Source: Oncomelania hupensis
Lineage: Eukaryota; Mollusca; Gastropoda; Littorinimorpha; Pomatiopsidae
Reading direction: 5' to 3'
DNA: 64,000 nucleotides
Assembly (NCBI GenBank): GCA_036898135.1
Contig: CM072522.1
Coordinates: forward strand, 60,829,056 to 60,893,055
A model generated the notes under the pieces. It saw only the letters and a program-made list of their open reading frames with translations. It searched no databases and was not told the origin of the DNA. Positions 1 to 10,895 of this stretch are shown in pieces. The position numbers and the translations under genes are program-made. Every line of letters begins with the position of its first letter. The first letter of the stretch is position 1.

Positions 1-500
1 GGGAGGCTGTGAGCTAATATCATCTTTTCTTCCTTTGTAGCCACCGTGTTGCTATGGCATCATTAGTGAGATCATTGGCAAGCTGTGAGCTAATATCATC
101 TTTTCTTCCTTTGTAGCCACCGTGTTGCCATGGCATCATTAGTGAGATCATTGGGAGGATGTGAGCTAATATCATCTTTTCTTCCTTTGTAGCCACCATG
201 TTGCCATGGCATCATTAGTGAGATCATTGGGAGGCTGTGAGCTAATATCATCTTGTCTTCCTTTGTAGCCACCGTGTTGCCATGGCATCATTAGTGAGAT
301 CATTGGCAGGCTGTGAGCTAATATCATCTTTTCTTCCTTTGTAGCCACCGTGTTGCCATGGCATCATTAGTGAGATCATTGGGAGGCTGTGAGCTAATAT
401 CATCTTTTCTTCCTTTGCAGCCACCGTGTTGCCATGGCATCATTAGTGAGATCATTGGGAGGCTGTGAGCTAATATCATCTTTTCTTCCTTTGTAGCCAC
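1..500. repeat. 76-bp tandem repeat, about 6.6 copies
   Basis: The unit starting near GAGGCTGTGAGCTAATATC recurs every 76 bp (GCTGTGAGC at 6 and 82, a one-base variant at 158, and so on) with about 1-3% divergence, and runs into the assembly gap. Each unit holds a pyrimidine tract ending TTTGTAG, which resembles a 3' splice site, and an ATG in good context (TTGCCATGG). 76 is not a multiple of 3, so the array is not one reading frame. Only the left end of the array is visible. Confidence 0.95.
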
Positions 501-1000
501 NNNNNNNNNNNNNNNNNNNNNNNNNNNNNNNNNNNNNNNNNNNNNNNNNNNNNNNNNNNNNNNNNNNNNNNNNNNNNNNNNNNNNNNNNNNNNNNNNNNN
601 NNNNNNNNNNNNNNNNNNNNNNNNNNNNNNNNNNNNNNNNNNNNNNNNNNNNNNNNNNNNNNNNNNNNNNNNNNNNNNNNNNNNNNNNNNNNNNNNNNNN
701 NNNNNNNNNNNNNNNNNNNNNNNNNNNNNNNNNNNNNNNNNNNNNNNNNNNNNNNNNNNNNNNNNNNNNNNNNNNNNNNNNNNNNNNNNNNNNNNNNNNN
801 NNNNNNNNNNNNNNNNNNNNNNNNNNNNNNNNNNNNNNNNNNNNNNNNNNNNNNNNNNNNNNNNNNNNNNNNNNNNNNNNNNNNNNNNNNNNNNNNNNNN
901 NNNNNNNNNNNNNNNNNNNNNNNNNNNNNNNNNNNNNNNNNNNNNNNNNNNNNNNNNNNNNNNNNNNNNNNNNNNNNNNNNNNNNNNNNNNNNNNNNNNN
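501..1000. other. assembly gap (500 N)
   Basis: Exactly 500 N characters, a conventional scaffold gap. The true size is unknown. The tandem array to its left probably collapsed here. Confidence 0.99.
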
Positions 1001-1053
1001 TTGATTTATTGTTGCTTTAGGTCCAGCGGACTCTTCCGAGCCAAATCAGGACC
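1001..1053 (-). mobile_element. 3'-end fragment of the hairpin-tailed SINE/LINE family
   Basis: The 34-nt hairpin core is at 1020-1053, read as its complement on the plus strand, preceded by a remnant of the simple-repeat tail. The sequence after 1053 does not match the body of longer copies, so this is a severely 5'-truncated or gap-broken copy. Confidence 0.75.
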
Positions 1054-1249
1054 GCACAGAGTAGGTCTCACCGAGACAATTCCTTTGATATATCACAACC
1101 CCTATTTTAAACAATATTTATGCCTTTTAAAACTTTGCTGGTCCAACACTCTAACTACTGTGCCAAGCTGTGCTCTCCCATACTAACAGATGCTGACCTT
1201 TCAATGACCTGCCCTTGCCCTTGCATTCCAACCAAGAAGCCTTACTATG

Positions 1250-2020
1250 CAGAGAAGACCAAAATGATGACCAACAACACCAATGGCATCAACACGGACA
1301 TCAAAGTCCAAGGCCAATCCCTCAACACAGTGCATAGCTTCAAATATTTAGGAGCCATTGTATCAGACAATGGGTCCCGACAGGAAGTACTCTCCAGGAT
1401 CGCACAAACAACTGCTGCCCTGACAAGGTTGAAGCCCATTTGGAAAGACAGGACCATCAGTCTACATTTCAAAGTAAGACTGCTGCGCTCCCTTGTCATC
1501 TCCATCTTCCTATATGCTTGCGAAGCATGGACCCTCACAGCAGATCTCTAACGAAGAGTACAAAGCATGGAGATGAGGTGCTACAGAAGACTTCTGGGCA
1601 TTTCCTATACACAACACATCACCAATACAATACAATACAAGATTATTGCTTTAGGTCCAGCGGACTCTTCCGAGCCAAATCAGGACCAAACACATCACCA
1701 ACGACGAAGTCCGACAGACCATCACACAAGCCATTGGACAACACGATGACCTGCTTACAGTGGTGAAGAAACGGAAACTCCGATGGTATGGCCATGTCAC
1801 CAGATCATCAGGCCTTGCAAAGACTATTCTGCAAGGCACAGTGCAAGGAGGTAGAAGAAGAGGGAGACCGAAAAAGAGGTGGGAGGACAACATTCGAGAA
1901 TTGACTGGTTTGACACTGAACGAAGCCATCAGGGCTGCTGAGGACAGAGAAAGCTGGAGTATGCTGGTTAAACGATCATCTGTGGTGCCCCTACGACCTC
2001 CGGGTTACGGGACTGGATAG
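1250..2020 (+). pseudogene. 3' fragment of RTE-like LINE (RT C-terminus), interrupted
   Basis: From 1250 the sequence matches, at about 95% or better, the last quarter of the intact LINE at 12.3-15.7 kb, starting in the AEKTKMM segment just after the RT catalytic block and ending with the same basic GRPKKRW tail and GGATAGGACAGG-type 3' repeats. A C-to-T change creates an in-frame TAA at about 1548, and a 63-bp SINE tail insertion at 1626-1688 breaks the frame. It is a 5'-truncated, non-functional copy. Confidence 0.9.
1626..1688 (-). mobile_element. 63-bp micro-insertion: hairpin tail only, with 13-bp target duplication
   Basis: AACACATCACCAA is present at 1613-1625 and again at 1689-1701. 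The intact LINE paralogue has this site once (about 15336), so the 63 bp between are an insertion. It contains only the 34-nt hairpin (1654-1687) and a (TACAA)n-like tail. The duplication and tail fit target-primed reverse transcription of a transcript truncated almost to its 3' end. Confidence 0.9.
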
Positions 2021-2039
2021 GACAGGATATGACAGGATA

Positions 2040-2930
2040 GGCATCTCAATCAAACAGTCACCTCTCCCCAACACCTGAGTCGATTCCTTCCGTTTTGGGG
2101 GACAAAAGGCACGGGTGGTTCGTAAAGATAATTGGTAAATACGAAAAGACTGGGTGCAGTTGTTCTCGAGTTTTGGAATTTATATGGCGGAAATCGCGCA
2201 AACCTGACATATTTTCCTGACATATTTTATCCTATATCTCCGTTATACCTTATCATCCAATGTTGGGATTCGGTACAGAAGTTGAGCACATCGAGATGAT
2301 CATTTGGTAAAACATATATACGGTCCATGTTAGCAGTATTGTAGTTAGATCTGGTCAAGTACTACGAAATAAGTGTGCTGTAAAAATCCTCAATAATAAT
2401 ATTACTACTAACCAAGTGTTGGGGGACTTGAATCTATGCAAGCAAAAGCAATACTACTACTGTAAGCTCAGAAAGCCCCGGGGGGTGATTAGCCAGCCGT
2501 CACGCTTGAGCGACTCTGTCCTATCCTGCCCGCATGGTAGCAGGTGGTAGTAACAAGCATATTTTTGGGCTATAGCTTAGCTAGGCTTCTGGCTGTGACG
2601 TAGGGCACGTCACGGCCTCTGTGTGTACACGCTCCCCTGTCTCCTCCACCCTCACACACAACAATAATAGCATTCCCCATTTCCTGCCTAGAACCAAGTA
2701 GACATTGTTATACAATATACGTAGGCTTAATCTACATTATATATTATAAGTCAGTCCTCGCGCAGGGAAGAAGCTCACTAGCTGAATATAATTATTAGAC
2801 CTGTATTGTTTGTTTTATACGTAAATAAATGTATAAACTATATCTATTCTAATTAATAATATTTAGGCCTATACTTTATAAGATTTGAATCTTTAAATTT
2901 CCGGAGAAGGACGAATAGGCTAACTCGAGA
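2040..2930. other. AT-rich intergenic sequence, no gene recognised
   Basis: No convincing ORF, splice structure or repeat family is seen. Short pieces such as the conserved-looking stretch at 2470-2560 have no match elsewhere in the window. Confidence 0.6.
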
Positions 2931-2933
2931 TCG

Positions 2934-3110
2934 GAGTTAAATTAATAGTTAGTTATTCATTGCTTACGGGGTCCAGCGGACTACAAAAAGCCGAATCAGG
3001 ACCACAAAATCAAGACAACTCGAGATCAGAGTTAAATTAGTAGCTATTAGTTATTCATTGCTTACAGGGTCCAGCGGACTGCAAAGAGCCGAATCAGGAC
3101 CACAAAATCA
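2934..3110 (-). repeat. two tandem copies of a ~95-bp unit carrying the hairpin tail
   Basis: The segment from ACTCGAGATCGGAGTT to CACAAAATCA occurs twice in a row. Each copy carries the LINE-type version of the hairpin (2970-3003 and 3068-3101, loop variants with AAAAAG or AAAGAG), in minus orientation. It looks like a tandem duplication after insertion of a truncated element. Confidence 0.8.
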
Positions 3111-3192
3111 CGACCACAACTTCGCTAGTAGCAGCAGCAGCAGCAGCAGTAGTGGTAGTAGTAGTAGTAGTTAAATCTTTAATGTTTTTATT

Positions 3193-3199
3193 TGTTTTG

Positions 3200-3270
<71 letters not shown>
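3193..3270. repeat. (TTA)n microsatellite
   Basis: About 25 uninterrupted TTA units. Long ORFs here on either strand are only repeat translation. Confidence 0.97.
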
Positions 3271-3272
<2 letters not shown>

Positions 3273-3388
3273 CTACTTTTAAAAAAAGGAAAAAAATAGT
3301 GTGCTGCTGTGCGTTCTCCATGGGGATGGTCAGTGACGTTTTGTTTGCTTTTACTGAAGTTGGGTGTAACCCGAAATATTCAGATGGT

Positions 3389-3691
3389 AAAAAGGTAAAA
3401 AAAAAAGGTAAAGGTAGTCCCATAGCCTTGTGGCCGTAGGGGAGCGTGATGTTGGAGATCACACTTATCTTGGGCCAGCGTAATGAGGGTGATGCCCAAC
3501 TCTCTCCCTCGCTGCTTTACCTTCCCCACCCTCAAGAGAGTAGGTACTCAATCACAGTTGAGTCAACTGGGGGCGTTGTTGTTTGTCGCTTCACACCTTA
3601 GCGGTCACCCATCCAAGTGCTAACCGCACCGGACGGTGCTTCACTTTCGACACAGTAGCGAGTGCTCCAACCACTGCACTATCCGACACCC
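3389..3691 (-). mobile_element. SINE with 5S-rRNA/tRNA-like head, TSD CAGATGGT
   Basis: On the minus strand the element begins near 3691 and reads into a segment containing CACTTGGATGGGTGACCGC, which closely resembles the internal control region of 5S rRNA. A body of about 200 bp follows, with a terminal (TTTACC)-like/poly-T tail at 3389-3420. CAGATGGT flanks both ends (3381-3388 and 3692-3699), a target-site duplication. A tRNA-derived head is also possible, because the first 40 nt read like an A-box region. It is noncoding and mobilised by a LINE. Confidence 0.8.
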
Positions 3692-3699
3692 CAGATGGT

Positions 3700-4544
3700 G
3701 TTACTGGTTATTTTTTCTTATAGATTTACCTAAGTTTTCAGATGATTTATGGAAATTTGCGCCTGCCACGCAACATTTTTTTAAAATACGTGTTTCTCAT
3801 TAAAATCCATATCATTAAATAACATATAACAAATTTACTGTATCAGTTAAAAAGAATAATATTAGTTAAATAAATAATTGCTTTGGTGCTTGCAATAAAA
3901 ATGTCACTGTTTTTTGAGACCATTATTAACTTGTTTTGCCTTGTTGTGCTGAAGGGACATCAACGTATACATAGCGCTTTGAAGTTTTGTCATGGTTTTA
4001 TTGTTGATATAGTGTGAAATCGTTGTATGTGTGCATTATGTGTTATGTATTACTTTTACTCTTTATTACTAATTGTGTCAGTATATTAATCATCATAAAA
4101 TAATAATAATACTAACTGCTTCAAAATGCGAATCTCGACTTGACTTACAGCTTGAAGCTGTGCAGATCGAAATAGACTTTATGTAACATAAATATCAATA
4201 GGCCAACATGGAGATAAGAGTAATTTGGCTTTAGCATAAACCGACCACATGCACTTTATATTCATGACATCTGCCCGTTTAAATGCATTGAAAACACGAT
4301 GTATTTTATGTTCTTGAACACGTCGAGTTAGTTCACATCTTATTTTGAGCGGTATTTATCAGTATTTATATAAATATTAACCTGAGAACTTGCGATTACT
4401 ACATGCCAAAATGAGAGATGGACAATGCGAATTGAAGCGTTCGTGAACCCTGACTTTTAATTGTAAATTGTCACAGCCCAGGCAAGTGCTTTCATGACAT
4501 TATTGCAAAGCGTCGGAGGAAGGAAATGACACCCTAGGCTAACA
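3700..4544. other. intergenic, nothing recognised
   Basis: AT-rich sequence without supported genes, repeats or splice structures. Confidence 0.6.
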
Positions 4545-4754
4545 TATATTTGTCATGCATCATGTGCCATGGTTACTTCCCTTGTTTCACTACAAAACTA
4601 TCAAGCATAGCCTTCTTCCATCGGCTTTTTTCCCACTCCTTAAAATGCTTAACAAGGAGAGAAAAAATTCTCTAAATTATAAAAGGAAAATGATTCCACT
4701 CCTTTGATTTACTGCAAATTGGGAGCCCTGACTATAATAAGCTAATATAGTTAC

Positions 4755-4955
4755 CACATTTCTTAGTGTCACAGTCAGGTTCTGTCTTCACTTTACACAA
4801 CAGTGGTAAATGTGGCATCACGTCACTGTCCGGTGCTGTCTTGCTTTCGGATTCTTCCTTTATGTTGAACTCACTGCCAGACATGTTAGCGGTACCTCTG
4901 ACAATCTGTTCACTGCTGCTGTGAGAAACATGATGGCTTTCTCTTCCTGCAATTT
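4755..4955 (-). pseudogene. duplicated exon 2 of the zinc-finger gene (copy A)
   Basis: 201 nt (67 codons) bounded by a TTTAG acceptor and a GTAAC donor, phase 1 in and out, so it joins in frame to the duplicated exon 1 at 7750-7855. It encodes an acidic, Ser-rich segment with two psi-K-x-E motifs (IKEE, VKTE) of the kind that can be sumoylated. It is homologous to 26034-26240. No further exons or fingers are found to its left before the gap, so it is either a dead partial duplicate or the start of a gene whose other exons lie outside the window. Confidence 0.7.
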
Positions 4956-5412
4956 CTAAACAAAACAACAGCTTTCATTTGAATATTTCCTGACAGTGAC
5001 AGCAAACATAATGATGAAATGAAAAGCCATCACATAAGAACTTATATTGTTTCCTCTCACCAAAACCTTACAGGTGATACAGTAAACAAACCTCCAAAGT
5101 GCAATCAAGGATGAACAAAGAACTGGTCTATTTCACTATTTCCAAGTAAAGCAAATCCTGCAGAAACAACGTTGTCATACTATAGTTAAGATCAGCACCC
5201 AGGTTAGGAAAAAAACAATTTTGTTGGTGTTAGAGTGTGGGTGTGCTAAACCTGACACTTATTTTAATCCGCTTCTGGGATACCATTCTTCAAGGAGCGC
5301 TGATGTTAACATTTGCCACCACTTTGTGAAATCTCAAATGCAAAAGAAAACAACAATTTAAATTGTACTAAAATACATTTTAAACACAGAAAAAATAAAC
5401 GATGAGACATCT

Positions 5413-7478
5413 TAAAGTAAGAATACAACAAAATCAAAACAAGCCCATATGGATGAACAGTAAAACATTAAAAAGTATAAAAAGAAGCATATGCTATACA
5501 AACGATACTTAGCAACTAAAGATGGAATGGATTACCAGCGATATATAGTGGTAAGAAACTACTGTAACAAAGTTATCAAAAACGCCAAACGAGAATATGA
5601 AAAAAAAGTGTGTAAAAGTAGCAAAACAAATGCTAAGAGCTTCTGGAAATATGTTAACAGCAAACTACAGTCCAAATGTAGTATTAGCCCATTAACAACT
5701 AGTAGTGGTGACACCGTTGTAACAGATAAAGATAAAGCTGTTACATTGAATCATTTTTTTGCAAGTGTATTTACAAGAGAGAAGCTAGATACTATGCCGT
5801 CTGTTACTAAATCAGGTAGAAGCAATGGTATAAATATTACGAAGGTTGACATAACACCTAAGTTGGTTGAAGATAAATTAAAAAATTTAGATCCTAATAA
5901 GGCCCATGGACCTGATGGTGTACCATAGAGAGCACTTATGGAGTTGCATAAAGAACTTTCTATTCCATTGTGTAAATTATTTAATAAATCTATTGGCGAA
6001 GGCATTGTCCCAGATGACTGGAAAGAAGCAAATGTAATAGCTATTTTTAAAAAAGGCACAAGAAGCAAACCTAGTAATTATCGCCCTGTCAGTCTTACAT
6101 GTGTCATTTGCAAGGTACTGGAGGGAATATTACGTGATGATATAGTAAATTATATGGGTAGCAATAAATTATTTTCTGAATGCCAGCATGGTTTTCAAAA
6201 ACATAGATCATGTATTACTCAACTTTTGGAAGTTATGGAAGACTTTACACTAATGTTAGATAACAAAGATACTATTGATATACTTTATTTAGACTTTCAG
6301 AAAGTGTTCGACTCTGTCCCCCATGAAAGATTACTTCTAAAAATTGAAGAATATGGTATATCTGGCAATATCATACAGTGGATAAGAAATTTTTTGACAG
6401 ACCGGACACAAAGAGTTAGAGTTGGTAATGAATATTCTATAAAAAAAACAAGTTTTCAGCAGTATTCCCCAAGGTAGCATTCTTGGACCAATACTGTTCA
6501 TACTTTTTATTAATGACTTGCCAGATTCTGTGCAAAGTTCATGTAAAATATTTGCAGATGATACAAAATTATATTGTTCTCCAAACGATATTCAAATTAT
6601 ACAAAATGATATAAATGAAATACAGAAATGGACAAAAACCTGGCAACTATATTTTAATACTACCAAATGTAAGGTCCTTCACATAGGCAAAAACAACCCC
6701 CAAAATGATTATTACATGACTGTGAACAATGTACAGGTATTAGTGACTAAATGTGATAGCGAAAAAGATTTAGGAATAACATTTGACTCCATGTTAACTT
6801 TTGACTGTCACATTAGTGAAGTAATTAATAAGTCAAATAAAACTCTCGGAATTATACGGCAATGTTTTTTGTATGATCTAGATAGATCATCATTTGTACA
6901 ACTTTACAAGTCCTTGGTTAGACCTCTTCTAGAATATGGCAATATTATTTGGTACCCTTTATTAAAGAGACAGTCCGCTGCTATTGAGCGTGTACAAAGA
7001 CGAGCAACTAAAATGGTTCCAGGACTGAAAGATATTTCTTACAGAGACAGACTGGAATCATTATGTCTGCCAAGCCTAAAAGCCAACAGAGTGAGAGGAG
7101 ACCTAATACAAGCTTATACAATTGTAAATAACATTGATGAATTAGATACTAACAAATTTTTTGAACTAAACAAATTTGATATAACAAGAAACTGTTAACA
7201 AATTATTTATTAAGCATAGCCGTACTAATTTTTGAAAACATACTTTTAGTAATAGAGTTGCACCTCTATGGAACAAACTTCCACAAAATATTAAACAGGC
7301 AAAAACTTTAAACAGTTTCAAAAATCTTATTGATGAACAAGAAATTTTAAAATCTATAAAATATGATTTTGATAGTTGAGCGTCTTGAGCCGGCTTATAT
7401 CAGACCTGAAATATATGTGCTAAAGATGGGACATTAAATAAGCCGTGAGGCTTAATGATCACCATGATCTAGTCCCTA

Positions 7479-7550
<72 letters not shown>
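5413..7550 (+). mobile_element. CR1/L2/Jockey-group LINE, 5'-truncated, with (CTA)n tail
   Basis: Comparison with the empty paralogous site near 26715 places the insertion between GATGAGACAT and CATTGAATTC. The reverse transcriptase is recognisable: NYRPVSLT, LDFQKVFDSVPH, then PQGSILGP and FADDTKLY, followed by a thumb and C-terminal region ending near 7380. The 3' UTR ends in a (CTA)n tail at 7481-7550. No endonuclease domain remains. Confidence 0.92.
5491..7198 (+). pseudogene. reverse transcriptase ORF of the CR1-like LINE, broken
   Basis: Three blocks give one RT. 5491-5928 and 5938-6477 share a frame and are separated by an in-frame TAG at 5926. 6518-7198 is in another frame; the switch lies at an A8 run near 6433-6440, just before the PQGS motif. 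The catalytic FADD block is at about 6550. After 7198 the frame breaks again, although LINE-like coding similarity (VAPLWNKLP) continues to about 7380. These lesions exclude a functional product. Confidence 0.9.
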
Positions 7551-7615
7551 ATTGAATTCACATAACAGTAACTAATAGGAGAATGACAAAGCTTTCATTT
7601 TGACTGGCGTGGATT

Positions 7616-7638
7616 TTTTTTTTTTTTTTTTTTTTTTT
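7616..7638. repeat. T23 homopolymer
   Basis: Single-base run inside the copy A duplication. It is absent from copy B, which has a short ATATTTTTC at this point. Confidence 0.9.
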
Positions 7639-7749
7639 GGTACAGTTTGATACCACGATGTTGATCTTAACTGTCCTGAATTGGGTGTAGTTGTAAAATG
7701 TCAGTTTCCATGTTCATTGATGAATGTTTCAACACCGGAGCCAACTCAC

Positions 7750-7855
7750 CTTGTGCGTGCCACGCTTGCAATCTCATCCAGTCTACCACTGGTTCCTCAG
7801 CAATGTCAATCTCCAGCTTCACCTCAGACAGCACTGGACTGTCTTCGTCCTCCAT
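7750..7855 (-). pseudogene. duplicated exon 1 of the zinc-finger gene (copy A)
   Basis: 106 nt from ATG (7855) to a consensus donor CAAG/GTGAGT, coding for 35 residues starting MEDEDSPVLSEVKLE and leaving phase 1. The coding part is almost identical to 26882-26987. The start, frame and donor are intact, so a 5' transcript is possible, but no zinc-finger exon belonging to it is visible. Confidence 0.7.
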
Positions 7856-8394
7856 AACAGAGCAATGCAGCACTCAACGTTGCAAAACAACTGCACAACC
7901 TCAATATGAACAGGGGAAGTAATACCGAAAGTTTGCTAAGGGAAAAACTCTCCATATCTTTATAAATTTATTCGCTAACGTTTTTGTAGAAAGATACCTG
8001 GCACAAAAGAAGTTAAAAAAAAAAACTCCTTATAAATATAATAATGCTTACCTGTGAAAAATTCTTTATATCAAATGTGAATAGAACAAACATCTACTTA
8101 TAAAATATTCAAAGAATTCATTCGGGATAGAAGGAAAAGGAGTTATCAAAAGACAGGTCCACAGAGCCAAATTGTCATTAACTAAATTAGTTTCGTATGC
8201 TTCCAAAAATTCACTAACTTCGCATTTTTAAAAAATGTGGAATCCTCGAGTTATTTTGATATGACTTTTACATTTATCTTACATTTGTAAGATTGTACTT
8301 GTTATTTTGTGGCTTCTTTTGTTTGTTTGCTGAATGCATGTTTATAAAGTTGTCCATGTAACTTCCACTTCATCTCCCTTCATTCCTTCTTTAT

Positions 8395-8676
8395 TCTATC
8401 AGTGACATGGTAATGCACACACAACAACACAATGCTCAGTTTTACATTGTTATAAACATTTTAATACTTTATTCTATCAGTGACATTGTAATGTACACAC
8501 AACAACACAATGCTCAGTTTTACATTGTTATAAACATTTTAATATTTTATTCTATCAGTGACATTGTAATGTACACACAACAACACAATGCTCAGTTTTA
8601 CATTGTTATAAAAATTTTAATACTTTATTCTATCAGTGACATTGTAATGTACACACAACAACACAATGCTCAGTTT
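8395..8676. repeat. 78-bp minisatellite, about 3.6 copies (resumes at 9246-9308)
   Basis: TCTATCAGTGAC recurs at 8395, 8473, 8551 and 8629. The array is split by a SINE-like insertion and continues at 9246-9308, followed by a second SINE-like copy. Confidence 0.95.
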
Positions 8677-9245
8677 ACATTACATTACATTATTATTGCT
8701 TTAGGTCCAGCGGACTCTTCCGAGCCAAATCAGGACCGGACAACACCCGCTCCGCATAAAAGATCTGCTGAAACAACCCTAGTGGTAAAACCGAAAGCTC
8801 TCCATCAGCCAGTCACTTTACAATGAAGACATCCCATGCAGGTGACGGCTGAGGCTTCACCCCAACTTATCAAACCCCCGTTTACAAAAACAAAAAGAAT
8901 ACAAACATCATTATAAATTATCAACAAAACACATACATATAAAATACCTACATTGCTAAATTCATAGGAAGCCCTAGTGACCACCTGGCAGAAAGCGTCC
9001 AATATTCCCAAACTGATCCAACAGACCTCATACACAAATAAGGAGTCTTATCCTGGAAGAGATTTTAAGAAAAAAGGTAGGAGACTGGGCTAGCGAAGAA
9101 GATGATAGTATAGCAGATTGATAGAACAGAGCAGGAATGAGGAAGAGCAAATGAGAAAGACAGCGACAGTGGGAATTTAAAGCACTAAATTTCCAGAAAG
9201 TGGGTATACTATTTATACTGAAACCCCCAGCACCCCAACTGGGGT
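8677..9245 (-). mobile_element. hairpin-tailed SINE-like element, short form, TSD 12 bp
   Basis: AATGCTCAGTTT at 8665-8676 is repeated at 9246-9257. On the minus strand the element starts near CCCCAGTTGGGGTGC, has a TATAAATAGTATACCC block, runs about 550 bp without an ORF, and ends with the 34-nt hairpin (8704-8737) and a (TAATG)n tail. Because it sits in a minisatellite, part of the duplication could predate the insertion. Confidence 0.9.
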
Positions 9246-9308
9246 AATGCTCAGTTTTACATTGTTATAAACATTTTAATACTTTATTCTATCAGTGACA
9301 TTGTAATG

Positions 9309-9885
9309 ATTGTTTGATTGATTGATTGTTGCTTTAGGTCCAGCGGACTCTTCCGAGCCAAATCAGGACCGGACAACCCCCAATCCGCATAAAAGATCTG
9401 CTGAAACAACCCTAGTGGGAAAACTGAATGCCCTCCACAGCCAGTCACTTTACAATAAAGACATCCCACGCAGGGGACGGCTGAGGCTTCACCCCAACTT
9501 ATCGAACCCCCGTTTACAAAAACAAAATAGAATACAAACATCATTATAAATTATCAACAAAACACATACATATAAAATGCCTACATTGCTAAATAATAAC
9601 ATCATAGGAAGCCCTAGTGACCACCTGGCAGGAAGCGTCCAATATTCCCAAGCTGATCCAACAGACCTCATACACAAACAAGGAGTCTTGTCGCGGAAGA
9701 GTTTTCAAGAAAAAAGGTAGGAGACTGGTCTAGCGAAGAAGAAGATAGTATAGCAGATTGATAGAACAGAGCAGGAATGAGAAAGAGCAAATGAGAAAGA
9801 CAGCGACAGTGGGAATTTAAAGCACTAAATTTCCAGAAAGTGGGGATACTATTTATACTGAAACCCCCGGCACCCCAACGGGGGT
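9309..9885 (-). mobile_element. hairpin-tailed SINE-like element, second copy
   Basis: Same family as 8677-9245, about 95% identical, hairpin at 9337-9370 and (CAAT)n tail on the minus strand. No clean target duplication is visible at its 5' side, which abuts a further fragment of the family. Confidence 0.9.
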
Positions 9886-10151
9886 CAGTGCTAAATAATA
9901 ACATCATAGGAAACATCATTATAAATTATCAACAAAACACATACATATAAAATGCCTACATTGCTAAATAATAACATCATAGGAAGCCCTAGTGACCACC
10001 TGGCAGAAAGCGTCCAATATTCCCAAGCTGATCCAACAGACCTCATACACAAATCAGGAGCCTTGTCCCGGAAGAGTTTTCAAGAAAAAAGGTAGGTGAC
10101 TGGTCAAGCGAAGAAGAAGATAGTATAGCAGATTGATAGAACAGAGCAGGG
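9886..10151 (-). mobile_element. internal fragment of the hairpin-tailed element
   Basis: Repeats the middle of the family from the ACATCATTATAAATTATC region to GATTGATAGAACAGAGCAGG, lacking both the 5' TATA block and the 3' hairpin. The junction near 9905-9910 duplicates about 30 bp, suggesting rearrangement between adjacent copies. Confidence 0.8.
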
Positions 10152-10154
10152 GGT

Positions 10155-10440
10155 AAACAACAACAAAATGCTGTATTACACAGCCTGTACACAAAACAAA
10201 GTGCTGTATTACACAGCCTGTACACAAAACAAAGTGACGTATTACACAGCCTGTACACAACAACAAAGTGATGTATTATACAGTCTGTACACAATAACAA
10301 AGTGCTGTATTACACAGCCTGTACACAACAACAAAGTGCTGTATTACACAGTCTGTTCACAACAACAAAGTGCTGTATTACACAGCCTGTACACAACAAC
10401 AAAGTGCTGTATCAAACAGCCAGTAAATAAACCCAAAACT
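10155..10440. repeat. 33-36 bp minisatellite, about 8 copies
   Basis: GCTGTATTACACAGCCTGTA recurs with spacers of (C)AAAACAAAGT or CAACAACAAAGT. ORFs on both strands are repeat translation only. Confidence 0.93.
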
Positions 10441-10604
10441 GCACTGTGAGCACGCTGTCATGTGTTGAACTGTACATGTACTATATTTGGATCTGAAAAG
10501 CCAATATTACACATTTATGCAAGTAAATGTCTTGTGACTTAATAGGGTAGATGCACTACAGCCTGTCACTTAAAAAGAAGGACAACCTTGTAGATCCAAA
10601 TAAA

Positions 10605-10895
10605 CAAAATAATACTAAGACAACAAAAACTATAGGCAGCAATACACAGCTACATTAAATGGTCACACATTGATTCAACAACAACACACTAATACTAAGA
10701 CAACAGACATCAGAGGCAGCAATACACAGCTATATTAAATGGTAACACATTGATTCAACAACAAAACAATAATACTAACACAACAGACATCATAGGCAGT
10801 AATACACAGCTATATTAAATGGTCATGCATTAATTCAACAACAACACAATAATACTAAGACAACAGGCATCATAGGCAGTAATACACAGCAGCAT
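10605..10895. repeat. 80-bp minisatellite, about 3.7 copies
   Basis: AATACTAAGA (or AATACTAACA) recurs at 10611, 10691, 10771 and 10851, an exact 80-bp period. Confidence 0.95.

Larger units (their letters stand above)
4545..8225 (-). repeat. segmental duplication copy A of zinc-finger gene 5' end
   Basis: 4545-5412 and 7551-7950 align with 25835-27075 in the same orientation at roughly 90% identity. Similarity resumes around 8165-8225, matching 27110-27175. Copy B lacks the LINE at about 5413-7550 and is therefore the pre-insertion state. Copy A carries the equivalents of exons 1 and 2 only. Confidence 0.9.
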
